A stretch of 64,000 nt of DNA from Dichotomicrobium thermohalophilum (GCF_003550175.1 NZ_QXDF01000001.1:1822501-1886500); one strand, 5' to 3'; counted from the stretch's first letter, positions 25,096 through 33,824 are shown. A program made the numbers and translations. The notes: generated by a model from the letters alone, not told the origin.

Positions 25096-26742
25096 TTGAC
25101 TACTGACACTGACGTCGAAGCCGTCCCAAGTCCCGAAGGGCCGGCCGATATCATCGAGACCGATTATCAGATCGGTCAGGATAACATCACACCGAAAATC
25201 GGCCCTTTCGGCCTGGATATCCACAATCCGGTGTTCCTGGTTTCGGGCCTGGTGGTGATTGCCTTTGTGCTGCTCACCATCATCTTCCAGGACAGCGCTG
25301 GCCCCGCATTTGACGGAATGCGGAAGTTCCTGACTTCGAACCTCGACTGGTTCTTCCTGTCCGCGGGCAACATTTTCGTGCTCGTCTGCATCGCATGCAT
25401 TGTCCTGCCGATCGGCAGCGTCCGCCTCGGCGGCCGCGATGCCACGCCAGACTACAGTTATCTCGGCTGGTTCTCCATGCTGTTCGCAGCGGGGATGGGC
25501 ATCGGTCTGATGTTCTTCGGCGTCAGCGAGCCAATATCGCATTACAGCTCGTCCGTCGCCGAAGGCGCGGGAAGCCCGGATAGCTGGGCGCCGCTTGCCG
25601 GTGCTGCTGGCGATCCCGACGAGGCGAGACGGCTCGGCATGGCCGCGACGATCTTCCACTGGGGTCTGCACCCGTGGGCGGTCTATGCGATCGTGGCGCT
25701 CGGCTTGGCGCTGTTCTCCTTCAACAAGGGGCTGCCGCTTACCATCCGCTCGCTATTCTACCCGATCTTCGGCGAGCGAGTCTGGGGCTGGCCCGGCCAC
25801 GTCATCGACATCCTGGCCGTTTTCGCCACGCTCTTCGGCCTTGCCACATCGCTGGGTCTGGGTGCGCAGCAGGCGAACGCCGGTCTGGATTTCGTCTTCG
25901 GGGTGCCAAACACGGTCGATGTCCAGGTCATCCTGATCATCGCCATCACGGCTGTGGCTCTGATCTCGGTGCTGCGGGGTCTTGACGGCGGCGTGAAGGT
26001 GCTGTCCGAGATCAACATGGTTGTGGCGGCCGCGCTGCTCCTCTTCGTGATGTTCGCCGGCGGCATCATGTCCGTGTTGAGCGGATTCGTGAGCAACCTT
26101 GTCGCTTACGGCGAGGAGTTGATCCCGCTGTCCAGTCCGGTTGGCCGCGATGACGATAACTTCCGTCAGGGCTGGACCTCGTTCTACTGGGCCTGGTGGA
26201 TTTCCTGGTCACCGTTTGTTGGCATGTTCATCGCCCGCGTGAGCCGCGGCCGCACGGTGCGCGAGTTCATGATCGCCGTGCTGCTTGTCCCGACGATCGT
26301 GTCGGTCCTGTGGATGACTGCGTTCGGGGGAACCGCCATCTCCCTGATCGAAGAAGCCGGCATGACCCAGATCGCCGACGCGGCGCTCGAGCTCAAGCTG
26401 TTCGAGATGCTCAGCGGCCTGCCGCTGGCGGCGATCACCTCGTTTATCGGCGTGGTCCTGGTCATCGTATTCTTCGTGACCTCCTCGGACTCCGGTTCGC
26501 TGGTCATCGACACCATCACGGCCGGCGGCAAGGTCAACGCCCCGGTCTCCCAGCGTGTGTTCTGGTGCACCTTCGAGGGACTGGTGGCGATCGCCCTTCT
26601 GCTGGGCGGCGGCCTCGGCGCACTGCAGGCGGCCGCGGTTTCGACCGGCTTCCCCTTCGCGGTGATCCTGCTGCTGGCGTGCTACGCCCTGTTCAAGGGG
26701 CTGTATTCCGAGCCGCGAGGCAAGGCTGCCGCGGCGGCATAA
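25096..26742 (+). CDS. BCCT-family compatible solute transporter
   Basis: 548 residues with twelve predicted membrane segments. The glycine stretch GMGIGLMFFGVSEPISHY is the betaine-type version (choline carriers tend to have Asp at the fifth position). The long signature FYWAWWISWSPFVGMFIARVSRGRTVREFM contains the conserved tryptophan box. The carrier is expected to import glycine betaine, ectoine or similar solutes with sodium. It starts with TTG at 25096 behind GGGGAAGAG; the N-terminal 30 residues are acidic and cytoplasmic. The short C-terminal tail lacks the long basic osmosensing extension of Corynebacterium BetP. Two terminator hairpins follow. Confidence 0.93.
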   Translation: MTTDTDVEAVPSPEGPADIIETDYQIGQDNITPKIGPFGLDIHNPVFLVSGLVVIAFVLLTIIFQDSAGPAFDGMRKFLTSNLDWFFLSAGNIFVLVCIACIVLPIGSVRLGGRDATPDYSYLGWFSMLFAAGMGIGLMFFGVSEPISHYSSSVAEGAGSPDSWAPLAGAAGDPDEARRLGMAATIFHWGLHPWAVYAIVALGLALFSFNKGLPLTIRSLFYPIFGERVWGWPGHVIDILAVFATLFGLATSLGLGAQQANAGLDFVFGVPNTVDVQVILIIAITAVALISVLRGLDGGVKVLSEINMVVAAALLLFVMFAGGIMSVLSGFVSNLVAYGEELIPLSSPVGRDDDNFRQGWTSFYWAWWISWSPFVGMFIARVSRGRTVREFMIAVLLVPTIVSVLWMTAFGGTAISLIEEAGMTQIADAALELKLFEMLSGLPLAAITSFIGVVLVIVFFVTSSDSGSLVIDTITAGGKVNAPVSQRVFWCTFEGLVAIALLLGGGLGALQAAAVSTGFPFAVILLLACYALFKGLYSEPRGKAAAAA

Positions 26743-26750
26743 GAAGCGAA

Positions 26751-26776
26751 GGCCCGCCGCCAATCCGCGGCGGGCC
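26751..26776 (+). terminator. first stem-loop after the BCCT gene
   Basis: GGCCCGCCGC and GCGGCGGGCC form a perfect 10-bp stem around six bases, nine bases past the BCCT stop codon. It lacks a T-run, so it may act together with the second hairpin 16 bases further on. Confidence 0.7.
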
Positions 26777-26791
26777 TCAGTTGGCCAATAG

Positions 26792-26818
26792 AAAAGGCGG
26801 CCTTTCGGGCCGCCTTTT
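26792..26818. terminator. bidirectional rho-independent terminator between BCCT and ptsN
   Basis: AAAAGGCGGCC pairs with GGCCGCCTTTT over 11 bp with a 5-base loop. The symmetric A and T runs let it work on both strands, ending the BCCT transcript and the convergent ptsN transcript (stop at 26848). Confidence 0.88.
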
Positions 26819-26847
26819 GCGTGTTCAGACTTGATGCGGTGCCGGGC

Positions 26848-27312
26848 TCAGGCCGCGTGCGAAGCAATCGGCTCCGTCAGTAACGCATAAAGCGTGTCTC
26901 GATCGTTGGAGGCGCGCAGCTTCTGCGCCACGTTCGCCTTGCTCAGCAGCCGCGAAATCCGCGACAGCGCGTTCAGATGATCCGCGCCCGCGCGCTCCGG
27001 CGCCAGCAGCAGAAACACCAAATCCACCGGCTTCTCGTCAATCGCCTCGAATTCGACCGGCTTCTGCAGCCGCGCGAACAGGACCGTCACGCGCTCAAGC
27101 CCGGGCACCATGCCATGCGGAATCGCAATCCCGTTGCCCGTAGCGGTCGAGCCAAGGCGCTCACGCTGAAGCAGGGTGTCGAAGATGTCTCTCTGCGCCA
27201 GGCCCGTCATTGCCGCAGCTTTCTTCGACAGCTCCTGCAGCACCTGCTTCTTGCTGTTGGCCTTGAGAGCCGGAATGATGCCTTCGGACGAGATCAGATC
27301 GCTGAGATCCAT
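26848..27312 (-). CDS. ptsN: nitrogen PTS enzyme IIA
   Basis: A 154-residue EIIA-Ntr regulatory phosphocarrier that modulates potassium transport, nitrogen and carbon responses. MDLSDLISSEGIIPALKANSKKQVLQELSKKAA is the family N-terminus, and the phospho-accepting His66 is in GIAIPHGMV. The ATG at 27312 with GAAGGGA upstream is preferred; a longer in-frame reading to 27444 is basic and unlike the family. It lies downstream of rpoN as expected, but the usual intervening hpf gene is missing and a candidate promoter lies in the gap. Confidence 0.95.
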   Translation of the reverse strand: MDLSDLISSEGIIPALKANSKKQVLQELSKKAAAMTGLAQRDIFDTLLQRERLGSTATGNGIAIPHGMVPGLERVTVLFARLQKPVEFEAIDEKPVDLVFLLLAPERAGADHLNALSRISRLLSKANVAQKLRASNDRDTLYALLTEPIASHAA

Positions 27313-27729
27313 GGTCATTCCCTTCGGTTGTCCCTCGACTTGGACCTGGCGCCGAACATGACGTGTACAAGGCGGGCCTGATGCATTCTGCGGCCGGCCC
27401 GACGGGCCGCGATGGCGCCCCGTGCGCATCTTTCGTCGCGCCACGCCGTCACCGCCGGCATGCGTGTTCCGGCTACGGCACAGCTCGTTCTATTCTAGCG
27501 CCGCTCCCACACTGCGTCACGTCTCGGGGCAGTCTTGACCCGGCGCGGTCGGCCTTGGCCGAGGTCCCTTTGGCGCGCATCGGGCTGAACGGAGCGCCGG
27601 TCCAGAGGCGCCCCAGTCGATGAATGCGCGGACGGTAGACAAGGCCCCCGCGGAAGTCAATTCTGCTGATCTCACACTTTGTTGCTGATGAGTTGGCGTG
27701 CAATATGTCGCAGGGGATAATTTTTCGTC
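27313..27729 (-). other. 417-bp gap between rpoN and ptsN without a convincing gene
   Basis: In most alphaproteobacteria this place holds hpf/raiA (ribosome hibernation factor). I see no frame here with its features. A 76-codon open frame at 27473-27703 has a composition typical of a GC-rich shadow frame. The gap carries a good promoter-like element (27632-27660) and a GC-rich palindrome, GGCCCGACGGGCC, near 27395-27410. Confidence 0.6.
27632..27660 (-). promoter_or_regulatory. candidate sigma-70 promoter for ptsN
   Basis: On the minus strand TTGACT (27660-27655) and TACCGT (27637-27632) are separated by exactly 17 bp. This is a good housekeeping-type promoter downstream of rpoN and upstream of ptsN. 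Transcription from it would give a leader of about 310 nt before the ptsN ATG. Confidence 0.5.
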
Positions 27730-29121
27730 CTAGCCCGACTGCATCAATTCGAGCTTCTTGGCGCGCCGGCGCTCGCGCGAGGACGGGATCCGCATGAGAT
27801 CGCGGTATTTGGCCACCGTGCGCCGTGCGATGTCGATCCCTGAGGCCTTCAGCGCCTCGACGATCTGGTCATCCGAGAGAACCGAATCAGGTGTCTCAGC
27901 ATCCACAAGTTGTTTGATACGATGGCGCACGGCCTCCGAGGAATGGGCGGAGGCACCGTCGGCCGCCGCGACGGCGGAGGTGAAGAAATAGCGGAACTCA
28001 AAGAGACCGCGCGGCGTCGCCATGTACTTATGCGCGCTGGCACGGCTGACGGTCGATTCGTGCATGTCGATCTCGGCGGCCACGTCCCGTAGCGTCATTG
28101 GCTGGAGATGCTCGGCGCCGTGGCGCAGAAAGCCGTCCTGCCGGCGCACGATCTCCTCGGCCACCTTCAGGATCGTTCGGGCGCGCTGATCCAGACTCCT
28201 GACCAGCCAGTTCGCCGCGTTCAGGCAATCTCCGAGGAAGGCTCGGTCATCATGGCTCGCCTGGGCCCGCACGGTGGCGAAATAGGCGCGGTCTACCAAC
28301 AGGCGTGGCAGGGTTTGCCCGTTCAGTTCGACATGCCAGTTCCCGTCGGGCCGGGCGCGCACGACCACATCCGGCGTGATCTGCGCCACCGGCGCCCCGC
28401 CGAAGCACAGGCCCGGCTTTGGGTTCAGTCGCCGAATCTCGGCGATCATGTCCCGCACATCCTCGATATCAGCTTCGCACAGCCGCGCCAGCTTGGGGAG
28501 ATCCTGCGCAGCGATCAGGTCGAGATGGCGCAGCAGCGTGGCGATCATCGGATCGAGCCGGCCCTGTTCGCGCAACTGGATTTCCAGGCATTCGGGCAAA
28601 CCCCGCGCGCCCACCCCCGCCGGGTCGAAGGATTGCAGCAGGGTCAGCACGCGCTCCACGTCCTCCGGCGCGACATTCAGCCGCTCGGCCAATTGGCCGG
28701 TATCGCCACGGAGATAGCCGGCCTCGTCGATCATGTCGATCAGGTTGAGCCCGATCATCCGCTCCTTGGGGCTCGGCGCGGCAAGGCTTAGCTGTTCTTC
28801 CAGATGTGCGCGCAGGCTCGGCCCCTCGGGCGGCGCGAAATCGCCGGGCGGCGGCTCGCCGGATGCGCCCGCCTGGGGTGTCGAGAGGCTCGCCCCCCCT
28901 TCAGGAAACGGCGCCTGCTCCAGGCTGAAGTCCGCCTCGCTCACCGTGCTCTCGCCCGCTTCGGCCTCCTCCGCGCGCTGCAGAAGCGGGTTCTCCGCCA
29001 GTTCCCGATCGATGACAGAGGCCAGTTCGAGGTTGGAGAGTTGCAGCAGCTTGATCGACTGCTGCAACTGCGGCGTCATGACGAGCGATTGGCTGGGCTT
29101 CAGCTCCAATCTGAGCGCCAT
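27730..29121 (-). CDS. rpoN: RNA polymerase sigma-54 factor
   Basis: A 463-residue sigma factor for nitrogen- and stress-regulated promoters. Region I begins MALRLELKPSQSLVMTPQLQQSIKLLQLSNLEL, which interacts with activators. Region II is acidic (about residues 50-120). The core-binding and DNA-binding domains follow, with the helix-turn-helix segment ending in HESTVSRASAHKYMATPRGLFEFRYFF. The RpoN box near the C-terminus reads RRTVAKYRDLMRIPSS (close to the consensus ARRTVAKYRE). It lies 38 bp downstream of lptB, the standard proteobacterial order. Confidence 0.97.
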   Translation of the reverse strand: MALRLELKPSQSLVMTPQLQQSIKLLQLSNLELASVIDRELAENPLLQRAEEAEAGESTVSEADFSLEQAPFPEGGASLSTPQAGASGEPPPGDFAPPEGPSLRAHLEEQLSLAAPSPKERMIGLNLIDMIDEAGYLRGDTGQLAERLNVAPEDVERVLTLLQSFDPAGVGARGLPECLEIQLREQGRLDPMIATLLRHLDLIAAQDLPKLARLCEADIEDVRDMIAEIRRLNPKPGLCFGGAPVAQITPDVVVRARPDGNWHVELNGQTLPRLLVDRAYFATVRAQASHDDRAFLGDCLNAANWLVRSLDQRARTILKVAEEIVRRQDGFLRHGAEHLQPMTLRDVAAEIDMHESTVSRASAHKYMATPRGLFEFRYFFTSAVAAADGASAHSSEAVRHRIKQLVDAETPDSVLSDDQIVEALKASGIDIARRTVAKYRDLMRIPSSRERRRAKKLELMQSG

Positions 29122-29159
29122 CGCAGGCTTACTCCTTGCACGCGATACGGAACGGTGGG

Positions 29160-29993
29160 CTAAAGCGAGAACTGGTCGCCGAGATACACGCGGCGGACTT
29201 CATCGTTCGCTATGATCTCGTCGGGCGTGCCCTCGATCAAGACCCGACCTTCGTAAATGATATAAGCCCGGTCAATCAGCTCCAAAGTCTCACGAACGTT
29301 GTGGTCGGTGATCAGTACGCCGATGCCACGATCCTTCAGGTGGTGAACGAGATTGCGAATGTCACCGATGGCGATCGGGTCGATCCCCGCAAAAGGCTCG
29401 TCGAGCAGCATGTAGGATGGCCGGCTCGCCAACGCCCGGGCGATCTCGACCCGGCGGCGCTCGCCACCGGAAAGCGCAATGGCCGGGGACTTGCGCAGCC
29501 GCGTGATCCGGAACTCCTCAAGCAGCGCGTCCAGTTGATGCTTGCGCTCCTTGCGGTTCGGCTCGACGATCTCCAGCACCGCGCGGATGTTCTCCTCGAC
29601 CGTCAGGCCGCGAAAGATGGACGCCTCCTGCGGCAGATAGCCGATGCCCAGCCGCGCCCGGCGATACATCGGCAGGCGTGTGACGTCGTGTGCGTCGATG
29701 ACGATGCGCCCGGTATCGGCCGGGATCAGCCCGGTGATCATGTAGAAGATCGTTGTCTTGCCCGCCCCGTTCGGCCCGAGCAGGCCAACCGCCTCACCGC
29801 GCTGGATGTGCAGGCTCGCGCCGCCGACGACCTGTCGGCTCTTGAAGCTTTTGGTGAGGTTCTCGGCCTCAAGCGTCCCTGTCGCCTCGTCCAACGCGCG
29901 GGGGTGCGGAACCGGCTGCACGGCCTGCTGCGGCGCGCGGCGGGAGCGTTGCGGCTGGGGCGCGGGCTGTCGGCGCCGTTCGGTAATGGCCAT
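29160..29993 (-). CDS. lptB: LPS export ABC ATPase LptB
   Basis: A 277-residue ATPase that powers extraction of lipopolysaccharide by LptB2FG. Walker A is LLGPNGAGKTTIFYMI, the signature is ALSGGERRRVEIARAL and Walker B is YMLLDEPFAGIDPIA. The switch His is in VLITDHNVRETLELI, and the C-terminus GTPDEIIANDEVRRVYLGDQFSL is LptB-specific. The first 40 residues are a Pro/Gln/Arg-rich extension seen in many alphaproteobacterial LptB. It lies between lptA and rpoN. Confidence 0.96.
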   Translation of the reverse strand: MAITERRRQPAPQPQRSRRAPQQAVQPVPHPRALDEATGTLEAENLTKSFKSRQVVGGASLHIQRGEAVGLLGPNGAGKTTIFYMITGLIPADTGRIVIDAHDVTRLPMYRRARLGIGYLPQEASIFRGLTVEENIRAVLEIVEPNRKERKHQLDALLEEFRITRLRKSPAIALSGGERRRVEIARALASRPSYMLLDEPFAGIDPIAIGDIRNLVHHLKDRGIGVLITDHNVRETLELIDRAYIIYEGRVLIEGTPDEIIANDEVRRVYLGDQFSL

Positions 29994-30099
29994 GGGCGGT
30001 CGTCGTTCGCGTCCCGGATCAAAACGGTTAGAAAAGCGTAAAGGAGCCTAACACAATCCGTCGTTGCAGTGGTCCGAAATTTGCTTGCCCCAGCGCCAG

Positions 30100-30702
30100 T
30101 CAGTCCTGTCGCGGCTGGAACAGCCCGCGGATACGCTGCTTGCCCGACTCGTTCTTGACCTCGAAACGGCTCTTGCCGCTTTTCAGGTCGATCACCAGCC
30201 GATCGCCGCGCAGCACGTTCTCGCCCTGAGAGAGCACGACGTTACCCCCGATGGTGACCACCTGTTCTTCCACATCGAAATTGGCCCATTCGCTCGTCGC
30301 GGTCTGGTCGTCCTTGGTGGTGACAAGAACCTTGCCCTTGGCCTCGATCCGCCGGATGCTGGCGTTCCTGCCGCCCGTGCTCGCCGTCGCGACGTCACCG
30401 CTTGGCTGGCCCGTGTAGTGAACGGCCAGTTCCTTCGCCTTCAGCGAGAAACCACCCTGACGTGCTACCACGTTGCCCTTGAACACGGCCTGCTTCTGCT
30501 TGTCATCGACTTCAAGCAGATCGGCCTCAATGTCGATCGGCTCGTCGGTGCTGGTTTGATAGGCTTGGAAGCTGCTGCCGATGCTCTGCGCCAGCGCGGG
30601 CGCCACGGCGACGCTTGCGAACAGGCCGAGTACGACGAAGGCCGCCGCCATCCAAACCTGCCGCAGGCGCGGCTGGCGAAGCGATGCTGTCTTCCGTTTC
30701 AT
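30100..30702 (-). CDS. lptA: LPS transport periplasmic protein LptA
   Basis: 200 residues. An N-terminal signal segment (VWMAAAFVVLGLFASVAVAPALAQ) precedes an OstA-type beta-jellyroll. Family marks are EPIDIEADLLEVDDKQKQAVFKGNVVARQG and VVTIGGNVVLSQGENVLRGDRLVIDLKSGKSRF. LptA forms the periplasmic bridge for lipopolysaccharide between LptC and LptD. The ATG overlaps the lptC stop by four bases (ATGA), so translation is coupled. Confidence 0.93.
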   Translation of the reverse strand: MKRKTASLRQPRLRQVWMAAAFVVLGLFASVAVAPALAQSIGSSFQAYQTSTDEPIDIEADLLEVDDKQKQAVFKGNVVARQGGFSLKAKELAVHYTGQPSGDVATASTGGRNASIRRIEAKGKVLVTTKDDQTATSEWANFDVEEQVVTIGGNVVLSQGENVLRGDRLVIDLKSGKSRFEVKNESGKQRIRGLFQPRQD

Positions 30703-31382
30703 TGTGTGTCCGTTTCCCTCCGTGGCTCCAGCCGGACCTTCACATCTCCCGAAAACACGACGCGCGCCTTGCCCGTGTTCAATCGGACGCCATCTGCCGT
30801 AATCCGGCTGCCGCGGAACTGCATCGAAACCGGCTCGTCCGAGACAATCAACTGATCAGCAAAATGAACGGTCGCCGAACGCAGCTTGACCGATAACCCG
30901 GCGCGCCCTTCGATCGAAACGCCGTCCTGAAAGGTAAGACGCTGGGCTTCGGTGTCGAACAGACCGCTCAGCGCCTGCAGGCGAGTGGTATCGCCATCCG
31001 GTGACACCAGCGAGCCCGTAATCGCATCCAGGAGGACTTTTTGCGGCGTATCCACATTCTGCATCGCCGTGTCCGCACGGATTTCGTAGCGGCCATAGTC
31101 GGGATGCATGCCCGAGAGCTTCGGATTGACCATTTTCAGGTTGCCCGACTCAACCGACACGCCCTCCAGTGATGCTGTCGCACCGTCGATCTCGATGGCC
31201 AGGCGCGTAGGGATGAAATACAGGCTGACCATCCCGAGCGCGGCCAGCGGCAACAGCACCTTGAGCGTCTTGACCGCGATGGAATGCCGCCGTGCCGCAC
31301 GAAAGGCCCGAGCCCGCTCTTCGGTCGAGAGTTGGACGACAAAGCCGCGCGACTGGCCGGCGTGATCGGCATCAACTGACAT
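30699..31382 (-). CDS. lptC: LPS export protein LptC
   Basis: About 227 residues: one N-terminal membrane helix (VKTLKVLLPLAALGMVSLYFIPT) followed by a periplasmic jellyroll in LptC style (LEGVSVESGNLKMVNPKLSGMHPDYGRYEIRADTAMQ). It receives lipopolysaccharide from LptBFG and passes it to LptA. The start at MSVDADHAG is chosen for the AGGGG site before it; an ATG nine codons upstream (31409) is also possible. It overlaps lptA by four bases. Confidence 0.9.
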   Translation of the reverse strand: MSVDADHAGQSRGFVVQLSTEERARAFRAARRHSIAVKTLKVLLPLAALGMVSLYFIPTRLAIEIDGATASLEGVSVESGNLKMVNPKLSGMHPDYGRYEIRADTAMQNVDTPQKVLLDAITGSLVSPDGDTTRLQALSGLFDTEAQRLTFQDGVSIEGRAGLSVKLRSATVHFADQLIVSDEPVSMQFRGSRITADGVRLNTGKARVVFSGDVKVRLEPRRETDTQ

Positions 31383-31483
31383 GCGCCCCTCGATTGAGCC
31401 CGGTGGCAAACCGCCATCGCTCGGATCGCAGACAACGCGAGGAATATGTTGACAGTTGGACGACTAAACGCCTGCGCGCGGCC

Positions 31484-32098
31484 TCATGAATGGCTGAAAA
31501 TGTCGCGGTCTGCCCACCCCATCAGGTCCAGCCGCGCCCGGGTTGGCAAGAAGTCGAAGCACGCCCGAGCGATCTCGGCGCGCCCCTCCCGTTCGAGAAG
31601 CGCGTCGAGCTTGTCCTTGAGCTGGTGGAGATAGAGCACATCGGAAGCCGCGTAGGCTTTCTGCTCATCGCTCAAGGAGTCCGCGCCCCAGTCAGAAATC
31701 TGCTGCTGCTTGGAGATTTCCACGCCGATGAGTTCGCGGCAGAGGTCCTTCAGCCCGTGGCGGTCGGTGTAGGTGCGGGTCAGGCGCGAGGCGATCTTTG
31801 TGCAATAGACCGGCGCGGCGAAAACGCCGAGGTAATGCCCCATCACCGCGATGTCGAAGCGCCCATAATGGAAGAGCTTGAGCACCCCCGGGTCGGCCAG
31901 CAGGCGGCAAAGATTGGGGGCCGCGTAGACGCCCGGCGCAAAACGGACCAAATGCGCGGTACCGTCGCCGGCGGAAAGCTGCGCGAGGCAGAGCCGGTCA
32001 CGGCGCGGCTCAAGGCCCATGGTCTCGGTGTCGACGGCGACGCTTCTGCCGAGGTCAAGTCCATCGGGAAGGTCGCGCTCGTGAAAATAGATCGTCAT
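31484..32098 (-). CDS. ribonuclease D-like 3'-5' exonuclease
   Basis: A 204-residue DEDD-type exonuclease: VAVDTETMGLEPRRDRLCLAQLS carries motif Exo I (Asp, Glu). LKLFHYGRFDIAVMGHYLG carries Exo II, and YAASDVLYLHQLKDKLDALL carries Exo III with the final Asp. The protein lacks the C-terminal HRDC domains of full RNase D. This short form is found upstream of lptC across Hyphomicrobiales. It is thought to trim structured RNA 3' ends. Confidence 0.88.
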   Translation of the reverse strand: MTIYFHERDLPDGLDLGRSVAVDTETMGLEPRRDRLCLAQLSAGDGTAHLVRFAPGVYAAPNLCRLLADPGVLKLFHYGRFDIAVMGHYLGVFAAPVYCTKIASRLTRTYTDRHGLKDLCRELIGVEISKQQQISDWGADSLSDEQKAYAASDVLYLHQLKDKLDALLEREGRAEIARACFDFLPTRARLDLMGWADRDIFSHS

Positions 32099-32256
32099 AA
32101 GCGAGGTTGAGCGGCGTGGCCCGTGCGCAGGATCAGTAGTGGGGCCAACATGGTATCGACCCCTAAGTCCGCGCGAGCATGGGCGATCCGGCGCGCGAAA
32201 TCAAGCAGGCACGCTGTTCGACCTCGCGCCCTCCACCGGAAAAACCACGCCCCACC

Positions 32257-32835
32257 TCAGATGGGATCGCCCGGCTCCTCCACCAGGAAGCGGCGCTCGG
32301 CCAGGTAAGGATGGATCTCGACGGCCCGACGGAGTACCTTCTGGCCCAGCTTCACCCGCCCCTGCCGCAACAGGATGATCGCCTTGCCGGAGAGCGCGCC
32401 GAAATGCTTCGGCTCCAGCTCCAGCACCTTGTCGATCATCGCCAGCGACCGGTCGAGTCGGCCCATCTCGAAAAGGACAATGGCCTTCTGGTTCCAGCCT
32501 TCCGCATAGTTGGGCAAACGCTTCGTCAGGTCGTCGGCGATTTCGAGCGCGCGATCCAGTTCCCGCCAGCGGCGGTAGCGGAAAATCTGCCGGATCTGCT
32601 CGCCGGCGCGCTCGTCAGGGCCTTCGGTCCACAAAGCCCAGATGCGATCATTGAGCCGCTGGGCTTCGGCCGGCGTCTGCGCGTGTTTGAGCTGACGGTA
32701 CAGCCGCTCCAGCTTCTCACGGTCATAAACCGACTGGGTTTCGGCGGCCGGCTCAGCCAACACCTGCCACGAGACACCTCCGCCGGGCACCGCCAGGCAG
32801 AGGGCTACACCAATCGCGAACAGACACTTGTTCAT
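32257..32835 (-). CDS. exported tetratricopeptide-repeat protein
   Basis: 192 residues with a signal peptide (MNKCLFAIGVALCLAVPGGGVSWQVLA) and TPR-like helix pairs. ELDRALEIADDLTKRLPNYAEGWNQKAIVLFEMGRLDRSLAMIDKVLELEPKHFGALSGKA is a typical two-repeat stretch. A third copy follows (LLRQGRVKLGQKVLRRAVEIHPYL). It probably mediates protein contacts in the periplasm. No further function is indicated. Confidence 0.82.
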   Translation of the reverse strand: MNKCLFAIGVALCLAVPGGGVSWQVLAEPAAETQSVYDREKLERLYRQLKHAQTPAEAQRLNDRIWALWTEGPDERAGEQIRQIFRYRRWRELDRALEIADDLTKRLPNYAEGWNQKAIVLFEMGRLDRSLAMIDKVLELEPKHFGALSGKAIILLRQGRVKLGQKVLRRAVEIHPYLAERRFLVEEPGDPI

Positions 32836-32966
32836 GCCCGCAAGGATAACACAACGGGCCGGCTGCCGCGACCGTCAGGCCGCAGTGGCTTTTGCTGGCT
32901 GAAAGAAAAGCGTAGCGCGCGGCCGGGGCTCATGTTCCGGCCCCGCCACGCAATTGGTCAGTGGTA

Positions 32967-33470
32967 TCAGGTCTGTGGCGTTTCCAGCTTCGGCGCGGTC
33001 GCAATCGGGTCTTCAGCGCGGCGCGACTTGCCCTCGAAGAAGGCGCCCTGCTCGATCGCCAGAGCCTTGTGGAAGACGTCGCCCTCGACATGCGAACTGG
33101 CCTGCATGGTCACGCGCACGCCGCGAATCGAGCCCATGACTCGGCCGCGGACAACGACATCCTCGGCAACGATCCCGCCGGTGATCTCCGCCTTTTCGCC
33201 GACTATCAGCGAGCCGCAATGCACGTCACCTTCGATCTGGCCATCGACCTGCACCTCGCCCTTCGAGATAACGTTGCCGGTAATCGCGAGATCCTCGCCG
33301 ATGATCGACGGGGCCACACGGTCGCCCTTCTGTCCCTGGGCACGGGTCGGTGCCGGCGCGCCCTGCGGTCCGGCCATCGGCGCGTTCGGCGGAGCCGAGG
33401 GCGCCGGCGACGGGCTCGATGCAGCTTTGCTCGTGGTCTTCAGGATCGGCTTCTGTTCAGAGTTACTCAT
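32967..33470 (-). CDS. bactofilin (second of two)
   Basis: 167 residues. A Pro/Ala/Ser-rich N-terminal tail (about 50 residues) precedes the beta-helical core, SIIGEDLAITGNVISKGEVQVDGQIEGDV and SLIVGEKAEITGGIVAEDVVVRGRVMGSI. The core is clearly related to the bactofilin at 19037-19522, but here the disordered part is N-terminal rather than C-terminal. Two bactofilins with different tails are usual in stalked or budding alphaproteobacteria, where they mark growth or stalk sites; the role here is inferred. Confidence 0.9.
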   Translation of the reverse strand: MSNSEQKPILKTTSKAASSPSPAPSAPPNAPMAGPQGAPAPTRAQGQKGDRVAPSIIGEDLAITGNVISKGEVQVDGQIEGDVHCGSLIVGEKAEITGGIVAEDVVVRGRVMGSIRGVRVTMQASSHVEGDVFHKALAIEQGAFFEGKSRRAEDPIATAPKLETPQT

Positions 33471-33824
33471 GGCGCTCTCTGCTTTCGTTACTCTTGAGAC
33501 CTCGTCACTCGCACATAGCGTTATCGGGCAGACGCCCGCGAGACAGACCGGCGTCCCGACACCCCGCCAGAGCCCGCCACCCTTCTCGCTTCATGCGCCA
33601 GGGAACGGCGAGACAATCGTCATGCGCGGTTACGTGCCCCCAATGACCCGTGCCCCCGCCACGGTCGGCCCTTTGTCCGCCTCGTCGATAACGGGCGCAC
33701 CTTAGCGAGAACCGCCGCGCCTGTCATGGGTTAACTTGGATCAACCGATGCAATTTTTTTACGATTTTTCGCAGGTGTTGCGAAACAATCTGACGTTGAG
33801 GGCGCGCCGGTTTTTCCCGTTTTC
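33471..33824. other. 354-bp gap between bactofilin and bcp
   Basis: No credible gene is seen. The right part (about 33735-33835) is AT-rich for this genome, with T7 and T5 tracts. It contains a hairpin, TTTCGCA-N5-TGCGAAA, at 33767-33785. The gap must hold the minus-strand promoter of the bactofilin and the end of the bcp transcript, but no T-run follows the hairpin on the minus strand, so its termination role is doubtful. Confidence 0.5.

Noticed and set aside
27473-27703. 76-codon minus-strand frame as a possible hpf remnant
   Set aside because: No resemblance to the hibernation factor fold, no ribosome site, and composition like non-coding GC-rich DNA.
33767-33785. TTTCGCA-N5-TGCGAAA hairpin as the bcp terminator
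   Set aside because: On the minus strand it is followed by A-rich rather than T-rich sequence. The T tracts lie on the wrong side for bcp.
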